A DNA stretch of 64,000 nt from JAIBJN01 sp963825255 (lineage in GTDB: Bacteria; Actinomycetota; Thermoleophilia; Gaiellales; Gaiellaceae). Below are positions 8,730-18,372 of the stretch, piece after piece. Location of the stretch: the NCBI GenBank assembly GCA_963825255.1, contig CAWGSF010000009.1:62001-126000 (forward strand), read 5' to 3'. Every line of letters begins with the position of its first letter. Positions within the stretch are counted from its first letter, which is position 1. Both the position numbers and the translations under genes were made by a program. The notes beneath the pieces are model-generated. The model was not told the origin of the DNA. It did no database searches and was given only the letters and a program-made list of their open reading frames with translations.

Positions 8730-9527
8730 ATGATCGCGATCGTCGTCCTCACGTACAACCGGCTGCACCTGCTCCGGCAGTGCGTCGAGAACGTCCTCGC
8801 GCGCACCTCCGACGCGACGAGCGAGATCCTCATCTGGGACAACGCCTCCACCGACGGGACGGCGGCGTACCTCGACGCGCTCTCCGACCCGAGGATCCGG
8901 GTCGTCCACCATCCCGAGAACATCGGGCAGAACGCCTACGCCCGCGCCGTGCCGATGACGAGCGCCGACCACTTCATCGAGCTGGACGACGACATCGTCG
9001 ACGCGCCGCAGGACTGGGACGCCGACCTGCTGGACGCCTTCCGCCGCCTCCCCGAGATCGGGTTCCTCCAGGCGAAGCTCGCCGACGACGGGCACAGCCC
9101 GGGAGCCGACCTCTTCTACCGCCGAAAGTCCGGCCTCTACCAGGCCGAGGAGGTCAACGGGGTCACGATCCTCGTCGGCGGGCCGGTCGGGGGCGGCTGC
9201 ACCATCAGCTCGCGGGCGCTGTACGAGCAGGTCGGCGGCTTCCGCCAGGACAAGAAGAACGTCTTCTGGCACGAGGACGCCGCCTACATCGAGGACATCG
9301 AGAAGCTCGGTTACGGCAAGGCGATCCTCGACACCGTCACCGTCGTCCACCACGGCGGCCCGCACTACTCGGAGATCACGCCGGAGAAGCGCGCCTACTA
9401 CGACCGTCGTCGCAAGCAGCGGGCCCGCAGAGCAACCGTCAAGCGGGCGCTCCTCGCCATCCCGTTCGTCAAGCCGCTGAACGCGCGCTACGGCTGGTTC
9501 GAGCCGCCCGACCGCGCCGCGGCCTAG
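8730..9527 (+). CDS. GT2 glycosyltransferase
   Basis: 265 residues, intact in one frame. GT-A features: VVLTYNRLHLLRQC at the N-terminus, WDNASTDGTAAYL, the acidic metal site ELDDDIV, and a C-terminal FWHEDAAYIEDIEKLG that positions catalytic acids. It ends four bases inside the convergent gene that starts its 3' end at 9524, so the two stops overlap. Likely adds one sugar of the repeat unit; specificity is not readable. Confidence 0.88.
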   Translation: MIAIVVLTYNRLHLLRQCVENVLARTSDATSEILIWDNASTDGTAAYLDALSDPRIRVVHHPENIGQNAYARAVPMTSADHFIELDDDIVDAPQDWDADLLDAFRRLPEIGFLQAKLADDGHSPGADLFYRRKSGLYQAEEVNGVTILVGGPVGGGCTISSRALYEQVGGFRQDKKNVFWHEDAAYIEDIEKLGYGKAILDTVTVVHHGGPHYSEITPEKRAYYDRRRKQRARRATVKRALLAIPFVKPLNARYGWFEPPDRAAA

Positions 9528-10614
9528 ATGCCCGCGAGCGCGTCCTCCCGCCCCGCCCAGGCCTCGCAGAGCCAGCCGAGCTCGTAGGGCCGGCAGGTCG
9601 CGTTCAGCTCCGGCTTCCGGCTTCCCGGGACGAGGGGTCGACGCAGGGCTCTCGAGGCCGCCGTGTTCCCGTAGAGCACGAGCCGGTCCCACGGCCGCCG
9701 GCGCCTGAGCGAGCGGTAGATCATCGGCTCCCGCTCGTCGATCATCGGCCGGCCGAGCTCGTTCCGACCGTAGACCCACCTGAGGCCCCGGCCGGCCGCG
9801 GCCGCGTAGCGAGGCTCGCCCGAGACCTCCGCGAGCTCGAGGAGCCCCATGGGCGCCATGCCATGCTGGTGCACCGAGTAGACCTCGTAGCGCTCGACGA
9901 CCCGGCCCGTGTGCGCGTCGTAGAGCCAGGGCCAGCCGCCGTCCGGAAGCTGGAGGGCGAGCAGGCGGTCGGCCGCCTTCAGGGCCGCCGGCAGCGCGCG
10001 CTCGTCGAGGCCCGGCCCGGGCCACGGTCGCCAGGGCGAGGACGCTGTAGATCTGCGTGGCGAAGTTCGGAAAGCGCCGGCGGGGCCCGCGACCCGAGTG
10101 GTGGAAGAGCCCGGAGGACGCCTGATGCGCGAGGAGGGCGGCGAGCGCCTCCTCGAACACGGCGCTCGTCTCCGCCGCCGTCCTGGAGCGCGAGGCCCTG
10201 GACGATCCAGGCCAGCTCCATCCCCTCCCGCGCCTCGAGGCCGCCGGCCGCGGCGAGCGCCGGGCCGAGCCGCGCCTCGAGGTCGGCCGCACCGCTCCCC
10301 CCGGCCCGGGCCTCGGCCCACAGGTAGAGGCCGAGGTCGCCCGGCGCGAGCTCGGGGGAGTCGACCTCCTCGAGGAACGCGCCGCGCATCCGGTCGAGGT
10401 CGAAGCCGTGCTCGTAGCCTGCCGCCCCAGCGCGGGCCAGCCCGAGCCAGGTCATCACCGTGTAGCGAAGCGAGCGCCCGCGGGGCACCGGGTCGCCCGC
10501 GACGAGCTCCTCGCAGACGAGCCCGGACGGGAGGACCATCGGCCGCAGCCCCTCGCACGCGAGCTCGACGAGGCCGCGGATCCCACCTTCCTCCGTGAGG
10601 TTGATCGGGGTCAC
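9524..10614 (-). CDS. Toroid-like (alpha/alpha-barrel) glycan-locus protein (two frameshifts)
   Basis: About 362 residues when repaired. Repeated helical pairs, with DGGWPWLYDAHTGRVVERYE, YSVHQHGMAPMGLLEL and LNATCRPYELGWLCEAW, resemble alpha/alpha-toroid proteins such as terpene-cyclase-like folds or glucuronyl C5-epimerase-like domains; no specific family was recognised. The frame shifts near 10172 and 10022; deleting one G after C at each place gives a smooth sequence (ALQDAAETSAVFEEAL, then VARAGLDERALPAALK). GTG start at 10614 is my choice (VTPINLTEEGG). Divergent from FemAB-like gene 2. Confidence 0.55.
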
Positions 10615-10680
10615 GGCGAGGACTATTCTCCACGTCTGTCCGGCCGTGTCGCGGAGGCGCTGTCGATGGAAGAGACGCTC

Positions 10681-11953
10681 ATGATCGCGCAGCGCTCGCT
10701 TGCTCGGAGGTCGAGGTCGAGAGCATGCGGGGCGCCTGGGCGCGCGTTCCGCTGGCCGCGGGTGGATGCGGACCTCGACTTCTTTCTGACGGTCGTCGGC
10801 GTGCGCCCCGAGGTCGTCCGTCCGCACGTGCTGCGTGCTCGAGGGAAACGACGAACCTCGGGCGATGGTGATGGGCCGGCTCGAGATCATCAACCTCGAG
10901 GGGCGGATCGGCTACCGCACCGTTCACAACCCACGACTCCGCTCGGTGACGATCGTGCCCGGGGGCATCGCGGGAGCCACGACGCCAGAAGCCTGCGAGG
11001 CACTGCTCGGCGCGCTGCTCGGAGCACTTCGGAGCGGCGTCGCCGACGTCGCGATCCTCCCCGGCGTGCGAACGGACTCCGAGCTCTGGCGCGCCGTTGC
11101 GGCGACCCCGTTCCTCCGCCACGGCCACTGCGCGCCGCGCACGGACCACTGGAAGCTCGACCTCCCCGCGTCGTTCGACGAGTTCATGGCCTCGCTGTCG
11201 AAGAACGCCCGCGGTCAGATGCGCACCCGTGCCAACCGGCTCCGCAGGGACTTCGGCGAGTCCCTCACCATGGAAGTCCTCTCGACCCCGGACGACGCCG
11301 ACCGCGTGTTCGCGGACGTCGGCGGGCTGGCCACGAGGACGTACCAGCACGAGCTCGGGGTGGCGTTCGGCGCGGACGAGGAGCGGCAGCGTCTCGTGCG
11401 CCTCGCGCTCGAGCGCCGGTGGTTCCGCGCGTACGTCCTGTACGTCGCCGGCCGGCCGATCGCGTTCTGGCAGGGGTACGTCTACGACCGGACGTTCTTC
11501 ATCGGCAGCCCCGGCTACGACCCCGAGATCTCCGAGTACCGGCCGGGGAGCTCGCTCCTCGTGCAGGTGATCGAGCACCTCTGCGCCGACGAGGGGATCG
11601 ACGTCCTCGACTACGGCTCGATGTACGCGGACTACAAGCGTCGCTTCGGGTCGAGCAGCTGGAAGGAAGGGGACGTCTTCCTCTACGCCCCCACCTTCCG
11701 CGGAGCGAGCGTGAACGCGATCCGCACAGGCGTCCTTTGGGCGCACGGGATGGGAAAACGCGTCGTCTCCGGCACCGGCGTCGGCCGGAGGATCAAGGCC
11801 GACTGGCGGGCCCGCCTGACGCGGGCAAACAGGACCGGAGCCCCTCCGGGCGAGACTAGACGAACGAGGGTGCGCATCCCGCGGGGTGCCTCCTACGATG
11901 AGTGGAGGCTCCTTGCGGATGTGCGATTGAAGCGACTTCCGGACGCGCGATGA
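10681..11953 (+). CDS. FemAB/GNAT-like transferase 2 (several frameshifts)
   Basis: Paralogue of the gene at 4169: shared VDADLDFFL, RWFRAYVLYVAGRPIAFW, FFIGSPGYDPEISEYRPG and LDYGSMYADYKRRFG. Frame breaks occur near 10686, 10692, 10753 and 10832; removing a G at each yields MIRSLACSEVEVESM, VPLARVDADLDFF and RPHVCVLEGND, matching gene 1. The ATG at 10681 is preceded by GGAAGAG at good spacing. The stop overlaps the next ATG (ATGA at 11950), so it is translationally coupled to the GT4 gene. Probably acyl- or aminoacylates a sugar; substrate unknown. Confidence 0.75.
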
Positions 11954-13297
11954 AGCAGGTTCTCTTCGTCGCGTACTTCTTCCCGCCCTACGGGGGCGGC
12001 GGCGTCCAGCGCTCGATCAAGTTCGTGCGCTACCTGCCCGACCTCGGGTACCGGCCCGTGGTGCTCACCCGCCCGGCTGAACGCCTCGGTGCTGCACGCG
12101 CCGCCGGACGGCAGCCTTCAGGCGAGCGTCCCCGAGGAGACCGGCGTCGTGCGCGTCCCGGGCCCAGAGCCGACGCGGGAGCGGCGGCTGGACCGGCAGG
12201 GCACAGCGGTGGTTCCGCCGACCCGACGCGCTGCGACCGCTGGTGGCCCGAGAGCGTCGTCTCCGCGGGCCGCGCCGCCGCCGAGGAGTGCGACCTGATC
12301 TTCGCGACGATGTCGCCGTTCGAGAGCGGCGAGGCGGCCGCGCGGCTCGCCGGCGAGACCGGCAAGCCCTGGGTCGCCGACCTGCGCGACCCGTGGGCCC
12401 TGGACGAGTGGCGCGTCTACCCGAGCGCCCTCCACCGGCGCCTGGAGCTCCGGCGCATGGGCCGAGCACTCTCCTCGGCCGACGCGATCGTCATGAACAC
12501 GCGCGAGGCGGCCCGCGCCCTCGTGGCGCGGTTCCCGGAGCTCGCCCGCAAGCAGGTCGTGACGATCCCGAACGGCTTCGACGCGTCCGACTTCGCCGGC
12601 CCGGCTCCGGACCGCGCGGACGGCGCGTTCAGAATCGTCCACGCCGGCGCCGTGCACACCGACGTCGACCCGAAGTCGACGAGGGCGGTGCGCCGGCTCC
12701 TCGGCGGCGAGGCGCGCGGACTCGACATCTCCACGCGCTCCCACCTCGTCCTCCTCCAGGCTGTGGCCGCCGCGCTGGCGGCTCGCCCGAAGCTCCGCAC
12801 GAAGCTCGAGGTGCACCTCGCCGGCGTGATCAGCGACGCCGACCGCGCGCTGCTTCCCGAGGACGTCGTCCACGCGCACGGCTACCTGCCCCACGCGCAG
12901 ACGATTGCGCTCCTCCGCTCGGCCGACCTCCTCTTCCTCCCCATGCACGACCTTCCCGACGGCGTGCGCTCGCGCATCGTCCCCGGGAAGACATACGAGT
13001 ACCTCGGCGCCGGTCGGCCCATCCTCGGCGCGCTCCCCGACGGTGACGCCCGCGACCTGCTCGTCGAGGCGGGCAATGCAGTGCTCTGCCGCCCCGGGGA
13101 CGTGGACGGGATGGCCCGGCTCGTGGTCGCGCAGGTGGACCGGGCGGAACGCGGGGAGCCCATGCCGGCGCCGCGCGCGGACGTCCTCGCCCGCTACGAG
13201 CGCCGAGCGCTCACGGCCCGGCTCGCAGAGGTCTTCGACGGGGTCGTCGGCCGGGAAGCTGGCCCGCTCCCGGATCGACGCGGCGATCGCCGGATGA
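11950..13297 (+). CDS. GT4-family glycosyltransferase (four frameshifts)
   Basis: GT-B enzyme starting MKQVLFVAYFFPPYGGGG, with the donor-binding C-terminal region VPGKTYEYLGAGRPILG and the internal VVTIPNGFDASDF. About 448 residues when repaired. Frames change near 12077, 12207, 12232 and 13256; deleting a single G at each gives SVLHAPPDGSLQASVPEE, AQRWFRRPDALRPWWPES and finally GRKLARSRIDAAIAG ending at a TGA that overlaps the next gene's ATG (ATGA at 13294). The overlap at both ends supports the repaired reading. Part of a three-gene operon between two FemAB-like genes. Confidence 0.8.
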
Positions 13298-14325
13298 GCG
13301 CGCTTCGCAGGGTCGAGATCGACGATCCGCGCTGGCGCGACTTCGCCGCGTCCCGCACGGAGGCGTCGCTCTTCCACAACCCCGCCTGGGCGCGGCTCCT
13401 GGCGGAGTGCTACGGCTTCGACCCGTTTGCACTCGTGCTGGAGGAGGAGGGCGAGCTCCGTGCCGGGCTCCCCGTGCTCGAGGTGCGCGGACACCTCGGA
13501 GGGCGGCGCTGGGTCTCGCTCCCCTTCACCGACAACTGCCCGCCGCTCGCGTCGGACCCCACCGTCCTCCCGCGCCTGCCCCGAGCGCTCGACGAGGCAC
13601 GGGCCTCGGCCGGCGCCGAGGACGTCGTCATCCACGCCGAGCTCCGCGGGCCCGGGGCCGGGACGTGGGTCTCCGCCGTCACCCACTCGCTCGATCTCCA
13701 GCCCGACCCCGGCGCGGTCTTCGCCACCTTCCACCGCTCGCAGGTCCAGCGCAGCGTCCGCAAGGCCGAGCGGGAGGGCGTCGAGCTCCGCCGAGCCGAG
13801 CGCGAGTCGGAGCTGACGGACGACTTCTACCGCCTCCATCTGGAGACGCGGCGGCGCCAGGGCACGCCGATCCAGCCGTACCGGTTCTTCGGCCTGCTCT
13901 GGAAGCGGGTGCTCGAGCCCGGCCTGGGCTTCCTCACGCTTGCGCGCGTCGGCGACGTCCCGGTCGCCGGGGCGGTGTTCCTCGTCTGGAACGAGACGGT
14001 CATCTACAAGTACGGCGCCTCCGACCCGCGCTACCTCGGCGTGCGCCCGAACCACCTGCTCTTCTGGGACGCCATCCGCTGGAGCTGCGAGCAGGGCTAC
14101 AAGCGCTTCGACTTCGGCCGCTCCGACGTCGGCCACTCGAGCCTGCGCGACTTCAAGTCGCGCTGGGGCACCGAGGAGCGCCCACTCCGGTACACGTCGC
14201 TCTCCGGCGGCGCGCGCGACCTGACGGAGGGTCTCGCCGCCCGGGCGCTGGGAGAGGTGATCCGCCGCTCGCCGCCCTGGGTGTGCGAGCGGCTGGGCGC
14301 GGCGCTCTACCGCTACGCGGCCTGA
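13294..14325 (+). CDS. FemAB/GNAT-like transferase 3
   Basis: 343 residues, intact. Belongs to the FemAB-like GNAT family: SLFHNPAWARLLAECYGF near the N-terminus, RSQVQRSVRKAEREGVEL, and the C-terminal FDFGRSDVGHSSLRDFKSRW. It is more distant from copies 1 and 2 than they are from each other, and closer to the PEP-CTERM/exosortase-associated FemAB-like proteins that accompany polysaccharide genes. ATG overlaps the GT4 stop codon. Its 3' end overlaps the stop of the convergent membrane-protein gene by 13 bases. Confidence 0.82.
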   Translation: MSALRRVEIDDPRWRDFAASRTEASLFHNPAWARLLAECYGFDPFALVLEEEGELRAGLPVLEVRGHLGGRRWVSLPFTDNCPPLASDPTVLPRLPRALDEARASAGAEDVVIHAELRGPGAGTWVSAVTHSLDLQPDPGAVFATFHRSQVQRSVRKAEREGVELRRAERESELTDDFYRLHLETRRRQGTPIQPYRFFGLLWKRVLEPGLGFLTLARVGDVPVAGAVFLVWNETVIYKYGASDPRYLGVRPNHLLFWDAIRWSCEQGYKRFDFGRSDVGHSSLRDFKSRWGTEERPLRYTSLSGGARDLTEGLAARALGEVIRRSPPWVCERLGAALYRYAA

Positions 14326-15501
14326 GTCGAGCGCGCGGTCGTCCCTGGTGAGCCCTCGGACCGGTCTCCGCCGGCTCCTGCGGGCCGCCGGAGCTTCCTC
14401 GACGCCTCGACCCGCTCGACGACCCGCTCGAGCCCGAGCGCGAGGCCGAACGCGGCCATCGGCACGCCGACGAGCTCGAGCCTGAACGCGCTGAAGACGG
14501 GCCCCGCGAGGACGAAGACGACGGAGACGGCCGCGGCCGCCTTCATGAGGCTCGACGCCGTGCCTCCGTGGGACCCCCGGGCGAGGAGGAAGAGCAGCAG
14601 GAAGCCGACGATGAGGTACGCGGCCGTGTACCAGGCGCCGTCGCGGACGAAGCCGCCGTTCGAACGGACGAGCTCGACGACGGCGGAGGGGTAGTCCCCG
14701 GCGATCGACCACCAGGAGGCGTCCGGGTCCGGTTGCGAGTCGTTGACCGCCAGGGCGAGCAGCTCGCGGTAGGAGACGGGGTAGAGCAGGACCGCGGGCA
14801 GCGCCGCGGCCAGCCCGGTGCCGACCAGCGCGAGGGACACCCGCGTGCGGGCCCGATAGGCGATCCAGGCCGCCGCGAGGACGGCGATCAGGGCGCTGTC
14901 GCGCGTGAAGGACAGGACGAAGAGGGCTCCGATCCAGAGGGCGAGCCAGCGAGGGCTCCGCTCGAGCGCGAGGATCGCGGCGGCGAATGCCGTCGTCAGG
15001 AGCGCGAGGCCCCAGCTGTCGGTCAGCGGGTAGTGGGAGTGGAAGACGAGCGCCGGGAGGAAGATCGTCGCCAGCGCGACCGCCGCGGCCACGACGAGGC
15101 GGAAGCGCAGGAGCAGGAGCCCGAAGAGGGCGAGGATGGTCGCCACGTAGCCGGCCAGCGACACGTACAGGAGCGAGCTGTCGCCCGCGAGCGGGTAGAC
15201 GGCCGCCCCCGCCAGCGGGATCGCCTGGCGGCGCTCGTAGAACCGCTCGTTGTAGCGCGACCCAGGCCGGGTCCCCGACCTTCTCGGGGTCCACGACGCG
15301 CAGCCGCTCCGCGAGCGGCCCCTGGAACACCTCGGCGATCGCCGCATCGTGGTCGGCGCCGCGGAGCTCGAGCAGGCGAGCCTGGTAATAGAGGCCGTCG
15401 GGCGTCCAGCGGACGGTGGACCCGAACCACGGCGAGACGGTCCAGAGCGCCAGCGCGGCGAGGGCGGCCGCGACTGCGAGCACGATCCCGGCTCTCCGCA
15501 T
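14313..15501 (-). CDS. Polytopic membrane protein (one frameshift)
   Basis: About 396 residues with a signal-like first helix (MRRAGIVLAVAAALAALALW) and some nine further membrane segments. A periplasmic loop near residue 35-80 carries WTPDGLYYQARLLEL. The frame breaks near 15266; removing one G turns VGDPAWVALQ into WVRYNERFYERRQAIPLAG, continuous with the rest. The layout (first loop with acidic residues, many helices) resembles GT-C-type membrane glycosyltransferases, but no DxD or similar motif was certain, so function is left open. In the same direction as the deacetylase and aminotransferase upstream. Confidence 0.6.
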
Positions 15502-15533
15502 CACTCCGATGGTCCCCACGGCGCCGACAAGGG

Positions 15534-16985
15534 TCAACCCTCCGGACGGCCAGCATTGCCGCCCGCGCCCGCCGCGCCCGCGAGGGCCACCGCGGCCTCC
15601 CCGGCCGCCGGGCCGGCCACTCGCCAGCGATCTCCCTCCCGCTCGATCCGCGAGGCGGCCCGGCGGCGCCACCACGCGCTCACCTCGCTGGGCAGCGCGC
15701 ACCAGGTCCCGGGGGCGGTCGTCGTCTCGGCGAGAAAGCGCCGGTAGGCCTCCACCCGCTCCGGCTCCAGCATGTAGTCCGGGTGGGTGATCAGGAGCGC
15801 CATGCCGCCGCGGTCGCGGATGACCTCCGCCTTCTCGAGCCAGGCCGACTCGTCGCGCCGGAGGATGACGAAGAGGGTGTGGTCCTGCGGCAGGGTGATC
15901 GGAAGCTCCACGAGGTCGCCGTTGAAGAACGGCAGCCAGCTGCAGCACCCACCGCTCTGGGGCTCGAACGGGTCCGTGTCCGGGTACGAGGAGTCGTGGT
16001 CGAAGCCGAGCAGCGGCATCCACTCCCACCGGCGGTGCGTGGCCGGCGACCGGAAGCCGGTCGCCCGCCAGCGGTCCGCCCATTGGCGCATCTCGGGCAG
16101 GCGCTCCTCGAGGATCTCGCGCGACTCGAGATCGCGCCCGTCGTGGTAGAGGCCGTGGACGCCGACCTCGAAGCCGCGGGCCCGCAGGTCGGAGACGGTG
16201 GCGTCGGCGACCTCGTAACGCTTGGGGACGAGGTTCCAGGACGAGCGGCAGCCGGCCTCCACCTCGGCGTCGCGGAGGATCCGGATGCTCTCGTAGCCGG
16301 TCTCCGTCTCGACGTCGTGGGTGAGGACGAGCGCCCACGAGCGGCCGGCCGGCCAGGGCGCGATCGTCGGCACCGGCTCCCCCGCCACCGATGCGAGAAG
16401 GGCTAGGAGGCGGTCGTAGAGATCGTGCAGCGCTCCTTCGACGGGCCAGCGCGGAAAGGCGGTGCGCGCCTGCACGCGGCTGAACGCGCGCCTCATGGCG
16501 ATCTGCGTGGAGCGTGGGAGCAGGGGGCGGACGCGGTAGTACGACCTGACTGCCCGCCGTTTCGCGCGCCCGCCAGCCGAGGGCCGGCCGAGCTGCTGGT
16601 AGCCCTCGCTCCAGTACATCCGGATGACCTCGTCGGGATCGAAGGGCAGGAGGATGCTCCCGCCGTCCTCCCGCCAGATCGAGGCGGCCGGGCGGCCGCG
16701 CTCGCTCTGCACCGTCCCGATCGGCCACCACTGGCTTCCGAGCTGGGCGCGCAGCGCGAGCGACTGCCCCTCCGGCGCGACGTGACCGAAGATCGGGATG
16801 TCGTCCAGCCGGTACACGGCCGCGCCCCGACCGGCCGGCGTGGGCCAGTAGAGGGCCGGTCCTTCGTGGGGGGCCCGGTCGGGGCGCAGGCACACCCACC
16901 CTGCCGGGGCGCCGACGGCGTCGCTGACCCGGTACGGGATGCGGAAGTAGTCGAGGAGGAGCGACGAGCGGCTGCTAGTGAACAA
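15534..16985 (-). CDS. NodB-type polysaccharide deacetylase-like protein
   Basis: About 483 residues. The C-terminal half has the NodB barrel motifs: LTHDVETETGYESI (motif 1 with metal/base Asp), GVHGLYHDGRD (H-x3-H), GFRSPATHRRW (motif 3) and LLITHPDYM (motif 5 His). The N-terminal half (about residues 1-230) is an accessory domain with FDPDEVIRMYWSEGYQQLG. Likely removes N-acetyl groups from the local glycan. No standard start precedes LLLDYFRIPYRV except TTG at 16985, which overlaps the stop of the aminotransferase gene (TAG at 16975); start is provisional. Confidence 0.78.
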   Translation of the reverse strand: MFTSSRSSLLLDYFRIPYRVSDAVGAPAGWVCLRPDRAPHEGPALYWPTPAGRGAAVYRLDDIPIFGHVAPEGQSLALRAQLGSQWWPIGTVQSERGRPAASIWREDGGSILLPFDPDEVIRMYWSEGYQQLGRPSAGGRAKRRAVRSYYRVRPLLPRSTQIAMRRAFSRVQARTAFPRWPVEGALHDLYDRLLALLASVAGEPVPTIAPWPAGRSWALVLTHDVETETGYESIRILRDAEVEAGCRSSWNLVPKRYEVADATVSDLRARGFEVGVHGLYHDGRDLESREILEERLPEMRQWADRWRATGFRSPATHRRWEWMPLLGFDHDSSYPDTDPFEPQSGGCCSWLPFFNGDLVELPITLPQDHTLFVILRRDESAWLEKAEVIRDRGGMALLITHPDYMLEPERVEAYRRFLAETTTAPGTWCALPSEVSAWWRRRAASRIEREGDRWRVAGPAAGEAAVALAGAAGAGGNAGRPEG

Positions 16986-18143
16986 CGGACTCGCGCCCGG
17001 CCCGGCCGCCGCGGTCGAAGTGCTCGGCGATCGCGGCGACCACCGCCGCGAGCTGATCCTCGCCGATGCCGGGGAAGAGCGGAAGCGAGAGGCACTCGCG
17101 CGCCAGCGCCTCCGCCGTCGGGAATGCGCCGGCCCGGTGCCCCAGGTAGGCGTACGCGCGCGAGAGATGAGGCGGCTCTGGATAGTGGCGCCCGCTGCCG
17201 ACCCCACGGGCGCGCAGGGTCTCGGCGAGTGCCGCCGGCTCGGCGGTCCGGACGACGTAGAGGTGCCAGACCGGGTCGCAGCCGGACGCGACCGGGGGAA
17301 GGCAGAGGTCGCCGACGCCCTCGAGCTCGGCGCTGTAGTAGGCCGCCGCGGCCCGCCGCGCGTCGTTCCAGGCGTCGAGCAGCGCCAGCTTGCGCAAGAG
17401 CACGAGCGCCTGGATCGAGTCGAGCCGGGCCGTGTAGCCCTCGACGTCGTGCTCGTACTTCCGGCTCTGACCGTGCTCGCGGAGCGCGGCCGCCTGGCGC
17501 GCGAGCTCGGCGTCCGCGGTCACGAGCGCTCCGGCGTCGCCGAACGCGCCCAGGTTCTTCCCCGGGTAGAAGCTGAAGGCGGCGGCGCGACCGGCGGTGC
17601 CCGGCCCGAGCCCCGTCGCGCTGCGCGCCGTGCGCCTGGCAGGCGTCCTCGACGATCGCGAGCCCGTGCCGCTCGGCGACCGCTCCGAGCGCCCGCATGT
17701 CGGCCATCTGCCCGTAGAGGTGCACGGGGAGCAGGAACCGCGTGCGCGGCCCGACCGCGGCGTCGGCCGCGTCGGGGTCGAGGCCGTAGTCGTCGTCGCT
17801 CACGTCGGCGACGACGGGCACCCCTCCGGCCTGCGTGACGGCCTCGTAGGTGGCCACGAAGGTCTGCGCCGGGACGACGACCTCGTCGCCGCGCTCGAGA
17901 CCGGCGCCGACGAGCGCGAGGCGGAGGGCGTCGAGCCCGCTCCCCATGCCGACGCAGAACGGGATCCCGCAGTAGGAGGCGAAGGCCTCCTCGAAGGCGG
18001 CGACCTGGGGGCCGTTCGTGAACGCCCCGGAGTCGACGAGCTCCGCGATCTCCTCGAGGAGCGCGGGCGCGAGCGGGCCGTTCGACGGACGCAGGTCGAG
18101 GAACGGGACCGCGGGCAGGGGCGAGCACGGACTCCGGGGGCAC
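16975..18143 (-). CDS. DegT/DnrJ/EryC1 sugar aminotransferase (two frameshifts)
   Basis: PLP enzyme that aminates keto-sugar nucleotides, about 388 residues. Landmarks: PFLDLRPSNG, GSGLDALRLALVGAGL, VVPAQTFVATYEAV, VEDACQAHGA, and the PLP-lysine segment AFSFYPGKNLGAFGDAGA. Frames change near 18109 and 17598; removing one G at each (CCCGCGG and CGACGGGG) gives a single uninterrupted family sequence. GTG start at 18143. With the 2-epimerase and Gfo/Idh/MocA oxidoreductase in the locus, this fits synthesis of an amino or diamino sugar such as UDP-GlcNAc3N-type precursors; that pathway is inference. Confidence 0.85.
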
Positions 18144-18372
18144 GTTCTGAGCCTACAAGCGAAAATGGCCCTTCACCAGACGGTTTCAGGGCTCGAGCGA
18201 GGATCCTCGACGGTCGCCTAGGGCGGCGCTGACCCGGGCCGGCTCGGATCGACCTCGTTCTTCCACGCCGACGGTAACAACTGGCAACTCGACCCGGCCG
18301 CGCGAACCCTAGACGATCGACCATAGGAACGGAGGCGGCCGAACAGCAGAATCGTGTCAGCCCACGGCGCTG
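18144..18372. other. Divergent intergenic region with a 12-bp palindrome
   Basis: 229 bases between the aminotransferase and the giant secreted protein. The only structure noticed is a perfect palindrome CGAGGATCCTCG at 18198-18209. CTAGAC near 18309 could be a weak -10 box for the plus-strand gene. No small gene was supported. Confidence 0.3.

Noticed and set aside
12118..16899. A 1,593-codon open frame on the minus strand
   Set aside because: It is opposite to, or out of frame with, well-recognised genes and reads as Arg/Ala/Gly-rich shadow sequence. Very long shadow frames are expected at this GC content. Only the short piece giving the start of the membrane protein at 14313-15501 is real.
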